This document shows positions 12,753 through 24,840 of a stretch of DNA of 64,000 nt, piece after piece. The notes under the pieces are model-generated. The model saw nothing but the letters and a program-made list of their open reading frames with translations, was not told where the DNA came from and ran no database searches. The position numbers and the translations under genes were made by a program. Numbering within the stretch: the stretch's first letter is position 1; every line of letters starts with the position of its first letter. Origin of the DNA: Forficula auricularia (taxonomy: Eukaryota > Arthropoda > Insecta > Dermaptera > Forficulidae); the NCBI GenBank assembly GCA_024734495.1, contig JALMQS010000061.1, positions 9,218,286 to 9,282,285 of the forward strand. The letters run 5' to 3'.

Positions 12753-13019
12753 TATTAGGAAAACAAGAAATAAAATTTCAACGGGTTTCGCTCATTGAAA
12801 CAGATTTAATCTCTCAACAAGACGATATCTAAGCTTATTATATTATAGCAATGAGAAACAAAAATAAATAAAATAAATAAAGCCTAAATTTCACTATTCA
12901 GTAAGGATTTGGATACAGACACAAGAAAAATGAATACTTTTCTTTTAGTAATCAATTTAATTTTTTATTCTAAATAAAGGAATTAACTAAAATTAAAAAG
13001 AAATTTTAAATACATTATT
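12753..13019. other. Non-coding stretch
   Basis: AT-rich, nothing recognisable. Confidence 0.5.
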
Positions 13020-13310
13020 TGAAATTATTGTTGATATTTTGGTGGTCAGAGTGATGAACTAGAAGATTAGGTTGGATCGTCTATGGTGAAATTAATAAAA
13101 TTAGTTAAAATTTATATAGGAATCAAAAGAAATTGTTATCAAATAAATCAGAGATGTCATAGATAATGTTTACTACTTGACAAAAGGTTGTGTTCATTCC
13201 CTTGGAAATCGAGCCCAGATGCCATAAATAGCAACGTAGTGTGTGTGTGTGAAGGGGGAGGTCACAATTCTTCTGACATGTATTAAAAATTATTTGTGAC
13301 AACTCGGATC
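13020..13310 (+). repeat. SINE-like repeat, copy 1
   Basis: Contains GAAATCGAGCCC (13205-13216), a degenerate tRNA B-box-like motif, a short (GT)n, and the tail 'taaaaattatttgtgacaac'. The same order, B-box-like motif then that tail, recurs near 20.6 kb and 45.2 kb. Insertions make this copy irregular. Confidence 0.4.
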
Positions 13311-13967
13311 TAGTAGATGACATTATATCCTGATTTCATTCGAAAATTGAAGTCTCTTTCTATTGGCAATTTGAATATTTATAAAATTTATAAATTTATT
13401 CATGACATTTCGGCTTCTATTTCTGAAACCATTTTTCAAGTGGTAGCTATAATTAGAATTATTCAACTCACTGACCTTTTAAAGTCGATATGGTTGGGAT
13501 TGCCTTCTCTTCTAATTATCAGAATCTCGAAATAAATATATCAATTTGAAATGGCTTCAGATTTAAGAGCATTAACATTGTGTATAAACTAGACATTGAA
13601 CCAATTTTCTAAATTGCCCATTGATGTGGTCGGATCTGAAAGATTCTTCCAGTAAATACAGGTTGTTCCTAGAAATATATATATAAATAAAATATTTAAT
13701 ATTTCAATTTTAATTAATTAATCCTTTCCTAATTGTTCAGGGTAATCGAATTATACCTTGCATACCACAAAAAGTAATCCCTAGATAGGATCCTGGGTGG
13801 AAGCTAAGCTACTCTCTCCTGTTACTATATTACATTCATCCTAATTCCAATCGTGTTTCATGCATTTAAAAAATAATGATTGAGTACACGGCAATTTGCA
13901 GCTTTCTATCTTCAAAAGTTAGCACAAACCAAAGGTTTTAGGAGCATATAGGAAATGATTAATATAG

Positions 13968-13970
<3 letters not shown>
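13311..13970. other. Non-coding stretch
   Basis: The frame at 13317-13535 has no recognisable protein features. Nothing else. Confidence 0.45.

Positions 13971-14023
<53 letters not shown>
13971..14023. repeat. (TA)n microsatellite
   Basis: About 50 bp of uninterrupted TA dinucleotides. Confidence 0.95.
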
Positions 14024-14025
<2 letters not shown>

Positions 14026-14612
14026 TTGGTTATAAATTTAGAGGGATATTCTAATAAATCTTAAAACATTTATTTAGTTGAATTACAGGTAGCTTCTTTA
14101 TCTAGCAGCGATGGATGCATTGCACGCTGAAGAATGTCCGTTTCGAGTCTTTCTAGATAGAATATCCAGTTAGATAATGTGTTATATACAACAATATTGT
14201 ATAAAGAGAGACATAATATAAATGGAAAATAACTAATTTTTTTGAAATTTCAAATTAATTTCTTTCAAATTTCAGTATTTAGATTTTATTATAATTTTGA
14301 AAATGCTGCTTACTATTATTTTTTATACTTATTGATCAATGTTTCAGTTTGCTCATGGACATCTGAAATCAGTAAATAAAAAATAAAATTTTTGAAGAAG
14401 AAAGCAATTAAAAGGCTTTTCAAATCAAAGTAAATACCTCGCTTAAATTGTTATTTAGAAGTATTTAAAATTATCTTTCTAAATTTCAAAGAAACCTTTC
14501 GTTGCAATCTCTTTGCAGCAATCTTTTTTTCTCACTCAAAACAGCATATCAGAATTGCAAAGGAAAATATATTTCAAAAGCTTTTTCTTTTAATGATTTT
14601 ATCTGAGGAATA
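14024..14612. other. Non-coding stretch
   Basis: AT-rich between a microsatellite and a transposon end. Nothing supported. Confidence 0.5.
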
Positions 14613-15555
14613 GGCATGATGACAGTAACCAAGAATCACTAAAATAATGTATTTATATAATGAAATAGGATTCATAGATTACAAAAAACGTATTTATTTT
14701 TATATTATTAGCGTGATTGTTTATTTATTTGATAAAATAAAACTATAAAATACATCAATCCGCCATGCTAGTTTGAACACCAATCAGAGCGAAGAAGCAG
14801 AACTGACGTCACGAGCAGACGAAATATCAGCTGCGAGATCATTTGCCTACTTTCGTTTTGTCAAAACATAACCAAGAAACGTAGCCATGGAGTCTGGGTT
14901 TACCAAGTCAAATAGTTCCAATTTGCCTAGAATTGTTTTATTGACGCTGGGAGAGTTTCATTCATTAAACAAGGACTAATAAATAAATAAAATAAACTGA
15001 GTCAATTTCCACTTTAGATATGAATGAACCAAGCCCTACAAAAGACTTAATTTATTATTAAATTTAAAACTCAAACAAGTTCATTATGCACCCACCATTT
15101 TATAATCGACGAAATAAAGTAAAAACTTACGTTAAAGTGATCTTTACAAAAATAAATTGTAGTATTTAGAGATATAGATTTTGGATATCTCCTTGCAAGA
15201 TTATGCCATATATTTCGCATTTTTTTCTTGTGTGGAACGTAAACAAATAACTTGCTAGGAGTTTTTTTTATGTGTTATCGCACTGAGGAACCGAACAGAT
15301 TTTCTAATACACAAAATAACTAAAATTAATGTACTAATAACATATTTGACACTGTTGACTAGTTGAAATAAAGCAGGTGTGACGTCATGAGCAGCTACCA
15401 GATCCCTGGGGCGTTTTGGCGAGAATTTAAAACTTAGAATTTAAATGGCAATTTTTTGTACCAATCTTTTAATATTTTCAAGTGAGATATTTTTTTGGAA
15501 ATAATAGATAATTTCTAACATAATAGCACAGTATTTTAAAATCAGTCATCATGCC
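14613..15555. mobile_element. TA-flanked TIR element, GGCATGATGAC termini
   Basis: Ends GGCATGATGAC and GTCATCATGCC lie next to TA at 14611-14612 and 15556-15557. The interior is GC-richer around 14,760-14,960, contains several TGACGTCA-like blocks, and has no transposase frame. TIRs are short, so the assignment rests on the symmetry of ends plus TA. Confidence 0.55.
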
Positions 15556-15648
15556 TATTATACTTCATTATAAAAATGTCTTATTACTTGAGCAACCTAA
15601 GAAAGAATTTATCTCTTGAGGCGATGGAAAAATATTATTAATTAAAAT

Positions 15649-16468
15649 AAGCTGACGTGTTCTGATGTGGCCATCCACTTGACTTTACCATACAACGTGG
15701 CCCATCACTTAAATTAATATTTAATAAAATTATTTATAATCATGTAGGGGGGGGGGTTAGTTTTTGCATTTTTAGAATCCTAGGGGCACACTGATTATGT
15801 ATACAAAATTTGGTTGAGTTTGGTAAATGGCCAAGATTTTCATTTTTTGAACCTCCACCCCCCTCCCTTCATTTTGGGCGGTTAGTTTTGCATTTTTATT
15901 CTTCTGGGGACCCACTGAGCATGTATACAAAATTTGGTTGAGTTTGGTAAATAGCCAAGATTTTCATTTTTTGACCCCCCTCCCCCATTTTGTGCGGTTA
16001 GTTTTTCCATTTTTAGACTTCTGGGGACCCACTGATTATGTATACAAAATTTGGTTGAGTTTGCTCAAACGACCTAGATTTTTAATTTTTAACCCCCCTC
16101 CACTCCCCTTAATTTTGGGTCGATATGCACCAAAATTTAATCAGCTCTTAATCTCAATGGACCAAAACTACGTGTGAAATTTGGTTTTGATATTCAAACT
16201 AGTTTTTGAGCTAGCTCGTCCACAACAATTTGGTAACGCACAGACTAACTAACAGACATTTTGACAAAACAATTATTATCTCAAAAAATATAATTTTTTC
16301 GATGTTCACTTATTAGAGATTTTTTGTAGAGCGAAATGCCATGGTTTCGCTATATTTTTTTAATCGAAATAGTTTCAGCCGTTTTTGAGATATTTTGAAA
16401 AAAAGAAGGAAAAAAAACACTTTTTTCATGCACGATTACAATACTTGACCATACCCTGTATGGTAAAG
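15649..16468 (+). mobile_element. Hairpin-ended repeat, CCATACCCTGTATGG family
   Basis: Begins AAGCTGACGTGTTCTGATG and ends in a short terminal hairpin, ACCATAC-CCT-GTATGGT, followed by AAAGTA. Between are three tandem copies of the ~115-bp GTATACAAAATTTGG module (15,745-16,100) and a conserved tail with 'caaaacaattattatctc' and 'tttgagatattttgaaaaaa'. Relatives: 35100-35263 (3' part), 54612-55857 (minus, interrupted) and 60330-60787 (minus, lacking the hairpin end). A 3' hairpin without TIR recalls Helitron-type ends, but no CTRR terminus is visible. Confidence 0.6.
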
Positions 16469-16919
16469 TAAAAGAGTATATTCAGGGATTTAAGTGGGAA
16501 AGTTTCAAGAAAGAAGAAAATTTCATACGAGATAAAGGTACTGAGAAAAGATCTAGTTCAATTAGTTTCTGATTGTGATCGCGAATTTCCGCTAAATTTT
16601 TGCAAATCCCTTACAGGACTCAAATGAACTTTCAAGAAAAAAATGTCTTTAATTGAAACATTTATTATGATAATAGTTATTGGAAAATTATACATGTTTA
16701 TGAAATTTTAAATTGGTTTTAAAATACTGTTTTTTGAATCTCTTACACTATTGCAGTCCTTCAAAATGAATTAACATTTTAAACTTCAGTGAAGAAATTG
16801 TATTTTTATAAGGTTCAGTTTGTCCTCATCCTGTTAAACTTAGTTTTAGGTCAACTTAACTTTAAAGTTTAAGTAGCTGTCAGATTGCGGCTATTTTTGG
16901 CTCTAGTTTTTGGTGGGAG
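16469..16919. other. Non-coding stretch
   Basis: Nothing recognisable. Confidence 0.5.
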
Positions 16920-17057
16920 CTAATATGTTTGTAATAATAAAACTAAGATACGAGGTAGGTTTCACAAAAAACCTACCTCGTATCTTAGTTTTATTATTAT
17001 ATTAAAATGTTTCACCTAGAACCAACACCGAACTCTTAAAAGTTACTAATATGTTTG
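16920..17057. repeat. Perfect short hairpin inside 12-bp direct repeats
   Basis: Arms 16932-16962 and 16969-16999 are essentially perfect complements (AAACTAAGATACGAGGTAGG and its reverse complement) around a 6-nt loop. CTAATATGTTTG occurs directly before the hairpin (16920-16931) and again at 17046-17057, which may be a target-site duplication of a small inserted element. Confidence 0.7.
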
Positions 17058-18170
17058 AGTCGGTCAGGAGCCAATGCGAATAAATCCATAAAATAAAATT
17101 CGATAAAAATTGATAGCTTTTAAATCCCATTCCCATAAACAAAAAATTAGAAAAAAAATAAAAAGTAGGGTCTACTGAGGTAAATTGAAGTAATTAAAAA
17201 GAATAAACCTAATTTGCTAAAAAAGATTTTTTACCTTTAGAAATTTTCCAAAAGTGGACTTAACATAAATGGCTTCTGACTGACTCATTTACAGGGTTAA
17301 CAGATTGAGCTGGCTTTCCAAGATATTCAGCATTTTGACTAGGGATGGACAAACCGGTCCTTTAAAATAGTTTTTTTTTTTTTCAATCAAGAGTAAATGA
17401 TAATGAATCAATCAAAGATTGTGACTTCTTCTTAATACTCGTATATAAATATTTTTATTAATAATTCACTATAACTTCGAAAGTCTTTTTTTGCAATTAT
17501 GTTCACACTAGAATCAATATTTTACATTTACCATAGATACAAAATGATGTCAAAGCCCTCCAAAATTATTGTCTCAAATAAATAAATACTGGAAAAATTA
17601 CGAGGGTGTCTTCTTTTGAATTGAAGATTTTATGAATAATAAAAATGGTAATAAACCTTATTCCTAACAACTTGAAATTAGTAATAAAAGACACTATAGT
17701 AATTTTTTCAATGACATCGTTTTTTACTACCTACTATCGGAAAAATGAACTTTTAATACATATTACATTATATCAGTAGGCTAAGACCCATGAAGGGTTG
17801 TCGAGCCAGAGATTTTTTTATTTTTTATTTTATTTTATTATATTATATATGGTAATATATATTAAATATTATACACAATCTTAAATTTATTCATTTTTGC
17901 TACTCTCAGCAAAATACAAAGCAATTAATTAATTTTTTAGTTCATTAAAACAATTAATCTGCGCTGTCCCGAAATAAATACATCACAAAGTATTTAATAT
18001 TGTTTTTATTTTTAACAAAATAAATGAAACGTTTGTTAAAGTACTATGGCCGTTGATTAGGCTGTTTCATCTTTTAAATTACTAATTAAGAAAAAAAAGC
18101 CCGAAAATAGAAAAACCAAAAAATAAAATAAATAAATAAATGAAAATAAATATTAAATAAACTGGGTAAA
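17058..18170. other. Non-coding stretch
   Basis: AT-rich. No gene or recognisable repeat. Confidence 0.5.
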
Positions 18171-18377
18171 TTTCTATTATGTGCTGTTAGCCTTGATGCT
18201 GAACTAAATATAAACTAACATGTTTCTTTTTTTTATAAATTTCATATCATTGGTAAAATTTATTATTTATTGTGTTGTTCGGTTTGAAAATAAAACTGAA
18301 TATAACCTAAACGAACCGAATCGGACTTCTTTCGGCTGCCCATTACACGATTTTTGGCTGACAGCACATAATAGAAA
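18171..18377. repeat. Element bounded by 22-bp inverted repeats
   Basis: TTTCTATTATGTGCTGTTAG(cc) at 18171-18192 and its reverse complement at 18356-18377 differ at one position. The enclosed 160 bp is unremarkable. No target duplication seen. Confidence 0.55.
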
Positions 18378-19048
18378 TCAGCCAAAAAATAAGTGGAAGT
18401 AACAAGAAAAAATCACACCTAATTCGAGATGAAAGTTAGTTGAAATTTTCACAGTTAGTATTTGAATAGCTATTTGGAAAATGGTGCGGAACGCTGCAAA
18501 ACACGACATCCATGCAATTTTTCCATTGAAATAGCTTACATCGAGAGACGCAACAAAAACGAAATGCAAAATGAATCAGTGACTTTAGCATGTGTTTGGG
18601 AATGCTTTTTTTTTATAAATCCGGTACCTCGCATATAAGAAGGCGAGGGGTGGCAATTGCCCTGGCAGCTGCGAGGCAAAACAAAGGACAGGCGCTTGAT
18701 TACTGCCGAAACTCGGCCTCCATTATCAGGGTTGCCTGAAAACGGCAAAATTTCGCTGGCATTTTGTGTGACAGCAAAAATTACGAACTACCCTCCAAAA
18801 TCCAAATCGATCCCCCATCGAAATTGACATTCAGTCGGGAAATAAATCAATACAATACAAACAGCATTTCTTAAAAGAAAAATGATAAAATATTAAGAGA
18901 TTCGATCATCCTAGCTTATGATTAGCAACTGAACCAATGAATTAACGAAAAATAAAAATAGAATACGAAAATATTAGATCGTCTGAATCATACAACATAA
19001 AGAATAACCAGTAAATTAATCCATAAGAAATAAATTAAAGACTGTGTC
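18378..19048. other. Non-coding stretch with GC-richer patch
   Basis: A GC-richer patch at about 18,620-18,790 shows no recognisable protein in any frame. Possibly a degraded repeat. Confidence 0.4.
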
Positions 19049-19056
19049 TTGTAATT

Positions 19057-20437
19057 CAGTGGTTCTTAACATTTTATTAGTCGCGGCCCCCTTAAAATCT
19101 GAAAGTATGTACGCGGCCCCCTTAAAATCCTAAAATATTATAAGTACCCTCCCCCCACCATTAGTTAACATACTCGTAATTACTCGTACAAAAATTGTAA
19201 ACTTAGACTTATAAAAAATATTTACACGGTTTTATTCAACTTGTAATTTTGTCTGTCTGTCTGTTTGGGTCAAATTTACCTATGCGCTCAACGTTTTCAT
19301 TTAAATTGACCATGCTTAAGAATATTGAGATGTCATTAAATTCATCTGTCATTTACATTCCACGCCAAATCGGATGATTTGAAAAATTTTAATTTTTGAT
19401 TTCCTTCATTTTTTTGACATTTTTTAGTACCCGTCTTCCTGGCAAATTTTGAAATTTTTTTAAAAGATATCGAATTTCGGTTTTTTGGTCTTCAAAAATG
19501 GTCCAGATTCAATTTTTTTTTTTTTTTTTTTTGAAATTTTTGTTTTTTTACATACTTTATAGAAAAAATTACTTAAATTGTTTTTATTTGCAATTTTTGA
19601 GTTTGAAAATTTTAATCTTTTTTTTGAGATTGTATGTACCTACTCTTCGATTTTTTTATTTTAAACTTCTATTCTTTCTACAAATTTTAAGACCAGGTTG
19701 ATAGTGGTCCTATGATAATTACTATTTTTTTCGATTTTTGAAAATTTAAAAAAAAAAAATTATTCACTATATTAATCATTATTAAAACCACTTTTTAGTA
19801 TTGAGCTCTCTTTTTTAGTTATTTTGAATTGATTTTTATCGTCAACAGGTGTTTAAAATAAATAGTATTTTAGTTTTTTGAAAGAAAATCAAAAATCGAA
19901 AAAAAATAGTAATTATCATAGGACCACTATCTACAGGGCCTTAAAATAAAAAATTATCAAAAAAATCGAAAAGTACATACAGTTTCACAAAAAAGATTAA
20001 AATTTTCAAACTCAAAAATCGCATATAAAAACAGTTTAAATAATTTTTTGTATTTTTTTCTAAAATGTATGTAAAAAAGCAAAAATTTCAAAAAAAAATT
20101 TTGAATTTGGACCATCTTTGAAGAAGTTATGAGCGAAAAACCGAAATTCGATATCTTTTAAACTGGTGATCAAAAAAATTTCAAAATTTACCAGGAAGAG
20201 TTTTTTGATGGATACAAATTCTAAAAAATGTCAAAAAATGAAGGAAATCAAAAATCAAAATTTTTCAAATCGTCAGATTTGGCGTGGAATGCCCCAAATG
20301 TATCACTTATAAATACTAGTAACATAATTTTTTTTTTATTTATTTTTTTTATTTGTAAAGATATAAAAACGTAAAAAATTCTGATATTTTTGCGGCCCCC
20401 CTACATACTTTCTGCGGCCGCCTGTTAAGAATCGCTG
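19057..20437. mobile_element. hAT-type non-autonomous element (1.4 kb)
   Basis: Termini CAGTGGTTCTTAAC and GTTAAGAATCGCTG with sub-terminal GCGGCCCCC blocks on both sides. Flanks TTGTAATT (19049-19056) and TTCTAATT (20438-20445) match at 7 of 8 positions, fitting an 8-bp duplication. Inside, two long imperfect inverted arms (about 19,360-19,738 and 19,885-20,296) share 'ccacgccaaatc', 'cgaatttcggttttt' and 'gtcctatgataattactatt'. The frame at 19498-19701 is part of one arm and not a gene. Confidence 0.8.
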
Positions 20438-20589
20438 TTCTAATTAATATAAATATTTTTATATGACAATACTCAATTCCAAATATTTGTGATTATTATG
20501 AAGAGGAATTTTCCTAGGCAAAATGTTTGCAGGGGTGGATTCTCTTTGACTTCCGCTGTCTTTTTTGAGGAGCCTTGTATTTTTATAAA

Positions 20590-20700
20590 AGGTGAGAATT
20601 TATCTGACTGAAACGGGATTCGATCCTGAATCAATGCGATTGTCTGTTGATTGTTCTAGACTATTTTATTATTACCGTTGACAACTCAAATTATTTATTC
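20590..20700 (+). repeat. SINE-like repeat, copy 2
   Basis: GGGATTCGATCCTG (20612-20625) resembles a tRNA B box. About 60 nt later comes 'ttattattaccgttgacaac', similar to the tails of the copies near 13.2 and 45.2 kb. No intact A box or tRNA fold is evident. Confidence 0.4.
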
Positions 20701-20835
20701 GAATAAGTATGTTCAGAACGTCTACCGCGAATGAATCTAATATGATTTTATTCAAAATCGGATTTATTACTTTCACTATTAAGGGAAATAATTATGAAAG
20801 ATATTAATTTGCCGATGGTAATAGATTCAAATTTA

Positions 20836-20990
20836 CAAGAAATCATAAGTTGGTGTCATCTATTAAATTCGATGGAATGGAATATTTTTAATTATATGTC
20901 AGAGGGGGTGAAAAACAACCCCTCTGACATATAATTAAAAATATTCCATTCCATCGAATTTAATAGATGACACCAACTTATGATTTCTTG
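20836..20990. mobile_element. Perfect 72-bp-arm foldback, copy 1
   Basis: Arms 20836-20907 and 20919-20990 are fully complementary with an 11-nt loop; the arm starts CAAGAAATCATAAGTTGGTG. A diverged relative is at 39130-39253. Similarity between the two copies continues outside one arm ('ctattaccatcggcaa' versus 'ctattactatcggcaa'), so the mobile unit is probably longer than the hairpin. Confidence 0.8.
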
Positions 20991-21848
20991 GAAATAATTA
21001 TATCGACTGAGACCAGTCAGGTAATTTATTCCTTATAAATTAAAAACTGACTACTCAAGAAAAAATACCATTTTTTTAATTTAGGTTAATTAATTGACTT
21101 GGATAATCGAATTTTTATAAAATATATAAATCTACTTTCAAATTCCCATTGATCTAGGCCAGTATAATCTTTTAATCTTTTTTTATTTGTAGAAAATATC
21201 GTTTTTTGACTTTTGATTTTGTAAACTTCTGTGGCGGTCTAATATGGAATCACTGGTCTAGATTAAAAGCTGGGAACATGTCTCGTCAAAATATCATAAT
21301 TCTTTTAAAACGCTCTAACAGACATTTATATATATATATATCAGTCGCGGGCGGTGGTTTTTCAACCAGGGAATGGTGTCCAAAAAGAACCCATAAAATA
21401 TTATAATAGAATTTTTCGTTTTTTTTTTTTTTTTGTTTTGTTTTGTTTTTTTCATATTTAATATTAGATTTTTTCAATTGATAAAAATTTAGAGCGGATA
21501 GTCATTTTGACTACTTCTGGTTATTGTTTTAATTGTTTTCATAGTTGAAAATAAACAGACACCCTTATGGAAGGTAATAGTGGTAATTAAATCAAATGCT
21601 TAGTTCATCATTCACGAATAATTTTTTATAAAATTTTTAGATTTTAAATGAAAGCCAGCAGTCGAGTGTTCATTTTATGGTAACTTCTTTATAAAATCAA
21701 AGTATTTTCAATTAAGATAGCTGAAGTGATTCAAATATGAAATATGAAAAATTCTTTTAATAATCTAACCTTTAGAAAATTGCATAAATTTTAAAGCTTA
21801 GCGAAATAAAGATACAAAAATTATTCAAATTTGAAACTTATGTAAATA
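20991..21848. other. Non-coding stretch
   Basis: AT-rich, with a poly-T stretch near 21420. No gene seen. Confidence 0.5.
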
Positions 21849-21856
21849 GTCTTGAG

Positions 21857-22177
21857 CATAGAGTAATATAGAGTGGAAGGCTCCATAAGGAGCCAATGTA
21901 TTTTAGGATATACTAGTTACAGAGCTCCCTGGCGAGACCAGGGCAAAACCATTGGGCAATAAAATGGTGAAAACCGCTCTCTTCGGTGCAAATTTTGGTG
22001 ACATTATCAAGAGTAAAAAATGTATAACATAAAGTGTATGTATCTTTTATCTATGACAAAGGCTTTGAATGGTCTATAATCTTTGGATAGCTCATAAGAA
22101 TTAAGAGTTTTCGCCCTGCAGTCTCTAGAGAGCGTTTTTTCGATATACGGTAGATTTCCACTCTATATTACTCTATG
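21857..22177. mobile_element. MITE, CATAGAGTAATATAGAGTGG termini
   Basis: Perfect 22-bp terminal inverted repeats beginning CATAGAGTAATATAGAG. Flanks GTCTTGAG (21849-21856) and GTCTTGAA (22178-22185) match at 7 of 8. An 8-bp duplication fits hAT or P superfamilies. Interior non-coding. Confidence 0.8.
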
Positions 22178-22185
22178 GTCTTGAA

Positions 22186-23365
22186 GTTCCAAAATTTTAG
22201 GGATACGCTGCATCCACAGCATCCATGGTCCGCACGCCAATGATATATATTTATATTTATATATTTGATTTTTTTTTAATAACTCTAATATAAAATAAGT
22301 TCCCATATGACTGACTGTCAAGGTATTTTGAAAAAAAAAAATACTGTTCACATTTTTCCATTAAATTCACCATAAAATATACTAATCTTTTATTCAATTA
22401 AAATTAAATAATCATTTCAATATTTCTAGAATGATTATTAAAAAAAATGTTAGAAGCAAAGGGAAGCGGGTGGATGGGGTACCTATTCAAATAATTTCCA
22501 ATTAGTTATTAATTTCCTTCTTGTTATTAGAAAAACAAAAAAATAAAAAAATTGAATAAGAAATATATTTTTTTAGCGCAAATTTATCAATTGAAATTTT
22601 TTTTCATTAAATTGCCAAAAAGTGTATTTTAATTGGATTCAATCCACTCAAATAATCAGAAGATCATGTTCTCCTGGATTCGAGGTTGATTCCATTCAAG
22701 AAGAAACATTTCAATTACTATTGAGAATTAATTATTTATCTGTATTTTTTTTGTTTGTAGAAAAAAACATTTGTATGTAAATTGAATCTCACTAAACTTA
22801 ATGAGTTTTTCTAAACTTATATCACAAGAATGAAAATGTATTATTTTATTTATCGTTGGAATATTTATTTAATATTTTTTTCTTCAATTAGTCAAATTGA
22901 TTATTAAAGTATGGTTTTAGTTTTAATACATTTTAATGTACAATTTTCATATTTAATTGATTTTTTTATTATAAAATAAAAATACATGTAAAAAATCAAA
23001 CAAAAAGAAAAATATATAGAGAGAGGTATAATATAGTAAGCTTTCGAAATAACGCTTTTGGAAACTTTTCGAGCATACTTGAATTTAACGAATTAAAGAT
23101 TTTTCGGATTAAACAACTAATGGGGTAAAAATAGAGAATTAAACATACTTTTCTATTAAGTATGTGACGTTTGGGCCTCTACTTTTTATTCTAAAATGAT
23201 TTGAAAATATATTTCTTGGAAAATATTTACGGAATTCCTTTCAATTATTTTCACGGCGCTGACTTTCAAGAAACTTAGAAACTCTCGAATTAATAGTTAA
23301 TGTCGATACTTAATTCGGATCTTTCCTATTATCTACCTGTCACTATTTGTTGGACTATGTTTTAT
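22186..23365. other. Non-coding stretch
   Basis: AT-rich with poly-T runs. Nothing recognisable. Confidence 0.5.
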
Positions 23366-23458
23366 AAAATGCCCCTAGTAGCACAATGTTTCAAACTATA
23401 TAGTAACTATATAGGGGCTATATAGATTCTCGAAACATTGTGCTACTAGGGGCCATTT
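23366..23458. repeat. Hairpin element, GCCCCTAGTAGCACAATG arms
   Basis: Arms near 23366-23392 and 23431-23458 are almost perfectly complementary over about 27 bp around an internal segment with repeated CTATATAG. Small foldback element; no duplication identified. Confidence 0.65.
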
Positions 23459-23545
23459 TAGATAGCAGATAATATTATATTCGAGTTTTAATAAAATTTG
23501 AAACTGCTTAATGAATATTTGAAAAAAGAAATTATACATCATAAG

Positions 23546-23638
23546 CAGGGGTGCCCCCCCATAGCTCTATGACTCACCCCTCCCCCAGGTTCATGAAAAG
23601 TACCCCCATTTTACTTACCCCCCTTGTGGGCACCCCTG
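23546..23638. mobile_element. 93-bp hAT-type MITE
   Basis: Ends CAGGGGTGCCC and GGGCACCCCTG, flanked on both sides by TCATAAG (23539-23545, 23639-23645). The interior is C-rich. One of the smallest recognisable elements here. Confidence 0.75.
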
Positions 23639-23656
23639 TCATAAGAAAATCAATTA

Positions 23657-24276
23657 AGTAGTGATGTCGTTGTGGGAACCATTAGGCTAAGATCTCTTAA
23701 AGAATTTTTAGAAATAGTCTAAGATCCCGACTTAGGTCGACCTTCACCTATCGATATTCCTAATGAAATTAATATTTTGATAATATAATGTATTAATAAA
23801 CAAAACTTGATAGGGTCGACATCCAATTCCCCTGCATAGCTATTTTTAATAAAGAATTAAAGTTGTTAATTTCATACATATAATGTAGTTATCGAGTTTC
23901 CGGATAATATATTTATATTACCAATCGAGAGTAAAATATGCATATAAAATGCCAAAGTTGGGTAAACATCTTTTTTCCCTGCATAAGTCCAGGTAGACAG
24001 GGTATCAACAGGTAACTTCGAATTAGTATTTCGTAGATAAAATAAAATATATAATTAAATATAAATAAATCTAATAAATTAGGTGGGTAAAATAGCTATG
24101 CAGGGAAATTGGATGTCGACCCTATCAAGCCTTGTCTATTAATACATTATATTATCAAAATATTAATTTCATTAGTAAACTCGATAGGTGAATCCACCTA
24201 AGTCGGGATCTTGTACTAGTAGTGATGTCGTTTTGGAAACCATTAGGCTAAGATCTCTTCAAGAATTTTTATAAAT
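23657..24276. mobile_element. Foldback element flanked by 59-bp direct repeats
   Basis: Two ~125-bp inverted arms (23722-23847 and 24088-24211), starting AGATCCCGACTTAGG and ending AGATCCCGA on the other strand, enclose about 240 bp. Outside them lie near-identical direct repeats, 23657-23715 and 24218-24276, beginning AGTAGTGATGTCGTT. The direct repeats are too long for a normal transposase duplication, so they may belong to the element or reflect recombination. Confidence 0.65.
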
Positions 24277-24559
24277 GGGTTGTCATAAATGTTCACCCTT
24301 TTATTATTTGAAAGTATTGTTCGGTTCTATTGGGCTTTAGTCCGGTTGGGGCCTGAGCCAACCCCAACCAAATAACCGAGCCCAAATTAATTCATTTGGA
24401 GCCTGAGCCAACATCAAATGAACAATCGAGCCGAAATGAATATAACCTAATTACACCGAATAGAATTTTTTTGGAATCCGACCAGTTTAGAATAGATTTT
24501 TTTTTTTCTAAAAAGAACTGAAACTGAACCGAACCCATGTGAACTTAATTATGACCATA
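24277..24559. repeat. Degenerate tandem duplication
   Basis: 'GCCTGAGCCAAC' followed by 'caaat' and 'CGAGCC' occurs twice, about 55-60 bp apart (24,350-24,435). Otherwise non-coding. Confidence 0.35.
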
Positions 24560-24840
24560 CATATCTTATCTTATTTTATTAAAGGATCAATTCTTGTATA
24601 TACTGCTTTAACGATTTCGCTAAAAATTGGGGAACTTATCAAATCTCATGAGTTATTAGTCATGTATAAATTTTAATCGGATTGAAATAAAGGAAGTGGT
24701 TGTAAATTAGTCATGTCGCAAAATAAATATTTTAATCGTTCATATCTCGTCTTCGGTAAGTCGCAGAGACTTGAAATTTGAAACTTAAGCTATTTAGAGG
24801 GAAAAAGTTACCGAGCATTGCTCGTTGCTCCAGGCACTAA
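24560..24840 (+). mobile_element. Hairpin-ended repeat, ACCGAGCATYGCTCG family
   Basis: The body shares 'cgttcatatctcgtcttcgg' and 'acttgaaatttgaaacttaa' with sequence near 53,440-53,500 and ends in ACCGAGCATTGCTCG...GCTCCAGGCACTAA. A terminal palindrome followed about 10 nt later by CTAA resembles a Helitron 3' end. The copy at 53,853 ends CTAT and the minus-strand copy near 37,915-37,941 differs, so the class remains a guess. Confidence 0.45.

Noticed and set aside
15688..16463. Tc1/mariner-like MITE with CCATAC ends and TA duplication
   Set aside because: Conserved sequence in the other copies extends about 40 bp beyond the apparent left TA, so these are not the true ends.
18536..18748. 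70-codon minus frame in a GC-richer patch
   Set aside because: No recognisable domain, splice signals or homologous block; could not be distinguished from degraded repeat.
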